Source of the DNA: Gammaproteobacteria bacterium | GTDB taxonomy: Bacteria > Pseudomonadota > Gammaproteobacteria > Pseudomonadales > Azotimanducaceae_A | DNA length: 6,000 nt | Assembly: GCA_028819775.1 (NCBI GenBank) | Contig: JAPPKV010000301.1 | Span: forward strand, 1-6,000 | Direction: 5' to 3' | Part shown: positions 5,999-6,000 of the stretch, one piece after another | How positions within the stretch are numbered: the first letter of the stretch is position 1 | Layout: every line of letters begins with the position of its first letter | Notes under the pieces: model-generated | The model's database searches: none | Told to the model about the DNA's origin: nothing | What the model saw: only the letters and a program-made list of their open reading frames with translations | Program-made: the position numbers and the translations under genes

Positions 5999-6000
5999 CT

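Noticed and set aside
1..6000. CRISPR array, tRNA or rRNA genes, insertion sequences, defence genes
   Set aside because: I found no spaced direct repeats, no tRNA-like cloverleaf, no transposase or integrase motifs and no nuclease or toxin-antitoxin pair. Almost the whole window is taken up by four ordinary protein genes.

Overview
This 6 kb window is GC-rich chromosomal DNA from a Gram-negative bacterium. It encodes an outer-membrane TonB-dependent receptor and a FecR-type inner-membrane anti-sigma factor, so a double membrane is certain. The gene families, GC-rich codon use and a REP-like palindrome cluster suggest a high-GC proteobacterium, possibly a gammaproteobacterium. The genus cannot be told from the sequence alone.

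Layout. Bases 1-900 (+) hold the C-terminal half of an amidohydrolase of the D-aminoacylase-like (amidohydrolase 3) type, cut by the left window edge. A 56-base convergent gap (901-956) holds a short hairpin. From 957 to 5769 everything lies on the minus strand, read right to left: an ECF sigma factor of the FecI type (5769 to 5179), a FecR-type transmembrane anti-sigma regulator (5182 to 4139) and a TonB-dependent receptor with an STN signalling domain (4109 to 957). The sigma stop and regulator start overlap by four bases (GTGA). The regulator and receptor are 29 bases apart, with a strong GGAGG ribosome-binding site before the receptor. Bases 5770-6000 hold no convincing gene. They contain a weak promoter-like element overlapped by a perfect 6+6 inverted repeat, and at the right edge a run of three hairpins that looks like a REP-type repeat.

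How it works together. The three minus-strand genes form a complete cell-surface signalling set of the FecI-FecR-FecA kind. By analogy with that system, ligand binding at the receptor barrel is passed through its periplasmic STN domain to the C-terminal domain of the regulator. The regulator then frees or activates the sigma factor, which drives transcription of the uptake genes. All expected domains are present and intact: the sigma factor has regions 2 and 4, the regulator has a cytoplasmic domain, one membrane segment, a FecR domain and a C-terminal STN-like domain, and the receptor has a signal peptide, STN, TonB box, plug and barrel. The ligand is not evident. The amidohydrolase is convergent, so it is not part of the operon.

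I see no novel defence system, mobile element, CRISPR array or RNA gene. The items most worth a second look are the operator-like dyad before the sigma gene, the palindrome cluster at the right edge, the lone cysteine pair and aromatic loop of the receptor, and a twin-arginine motif before the regulator's membrane segment.
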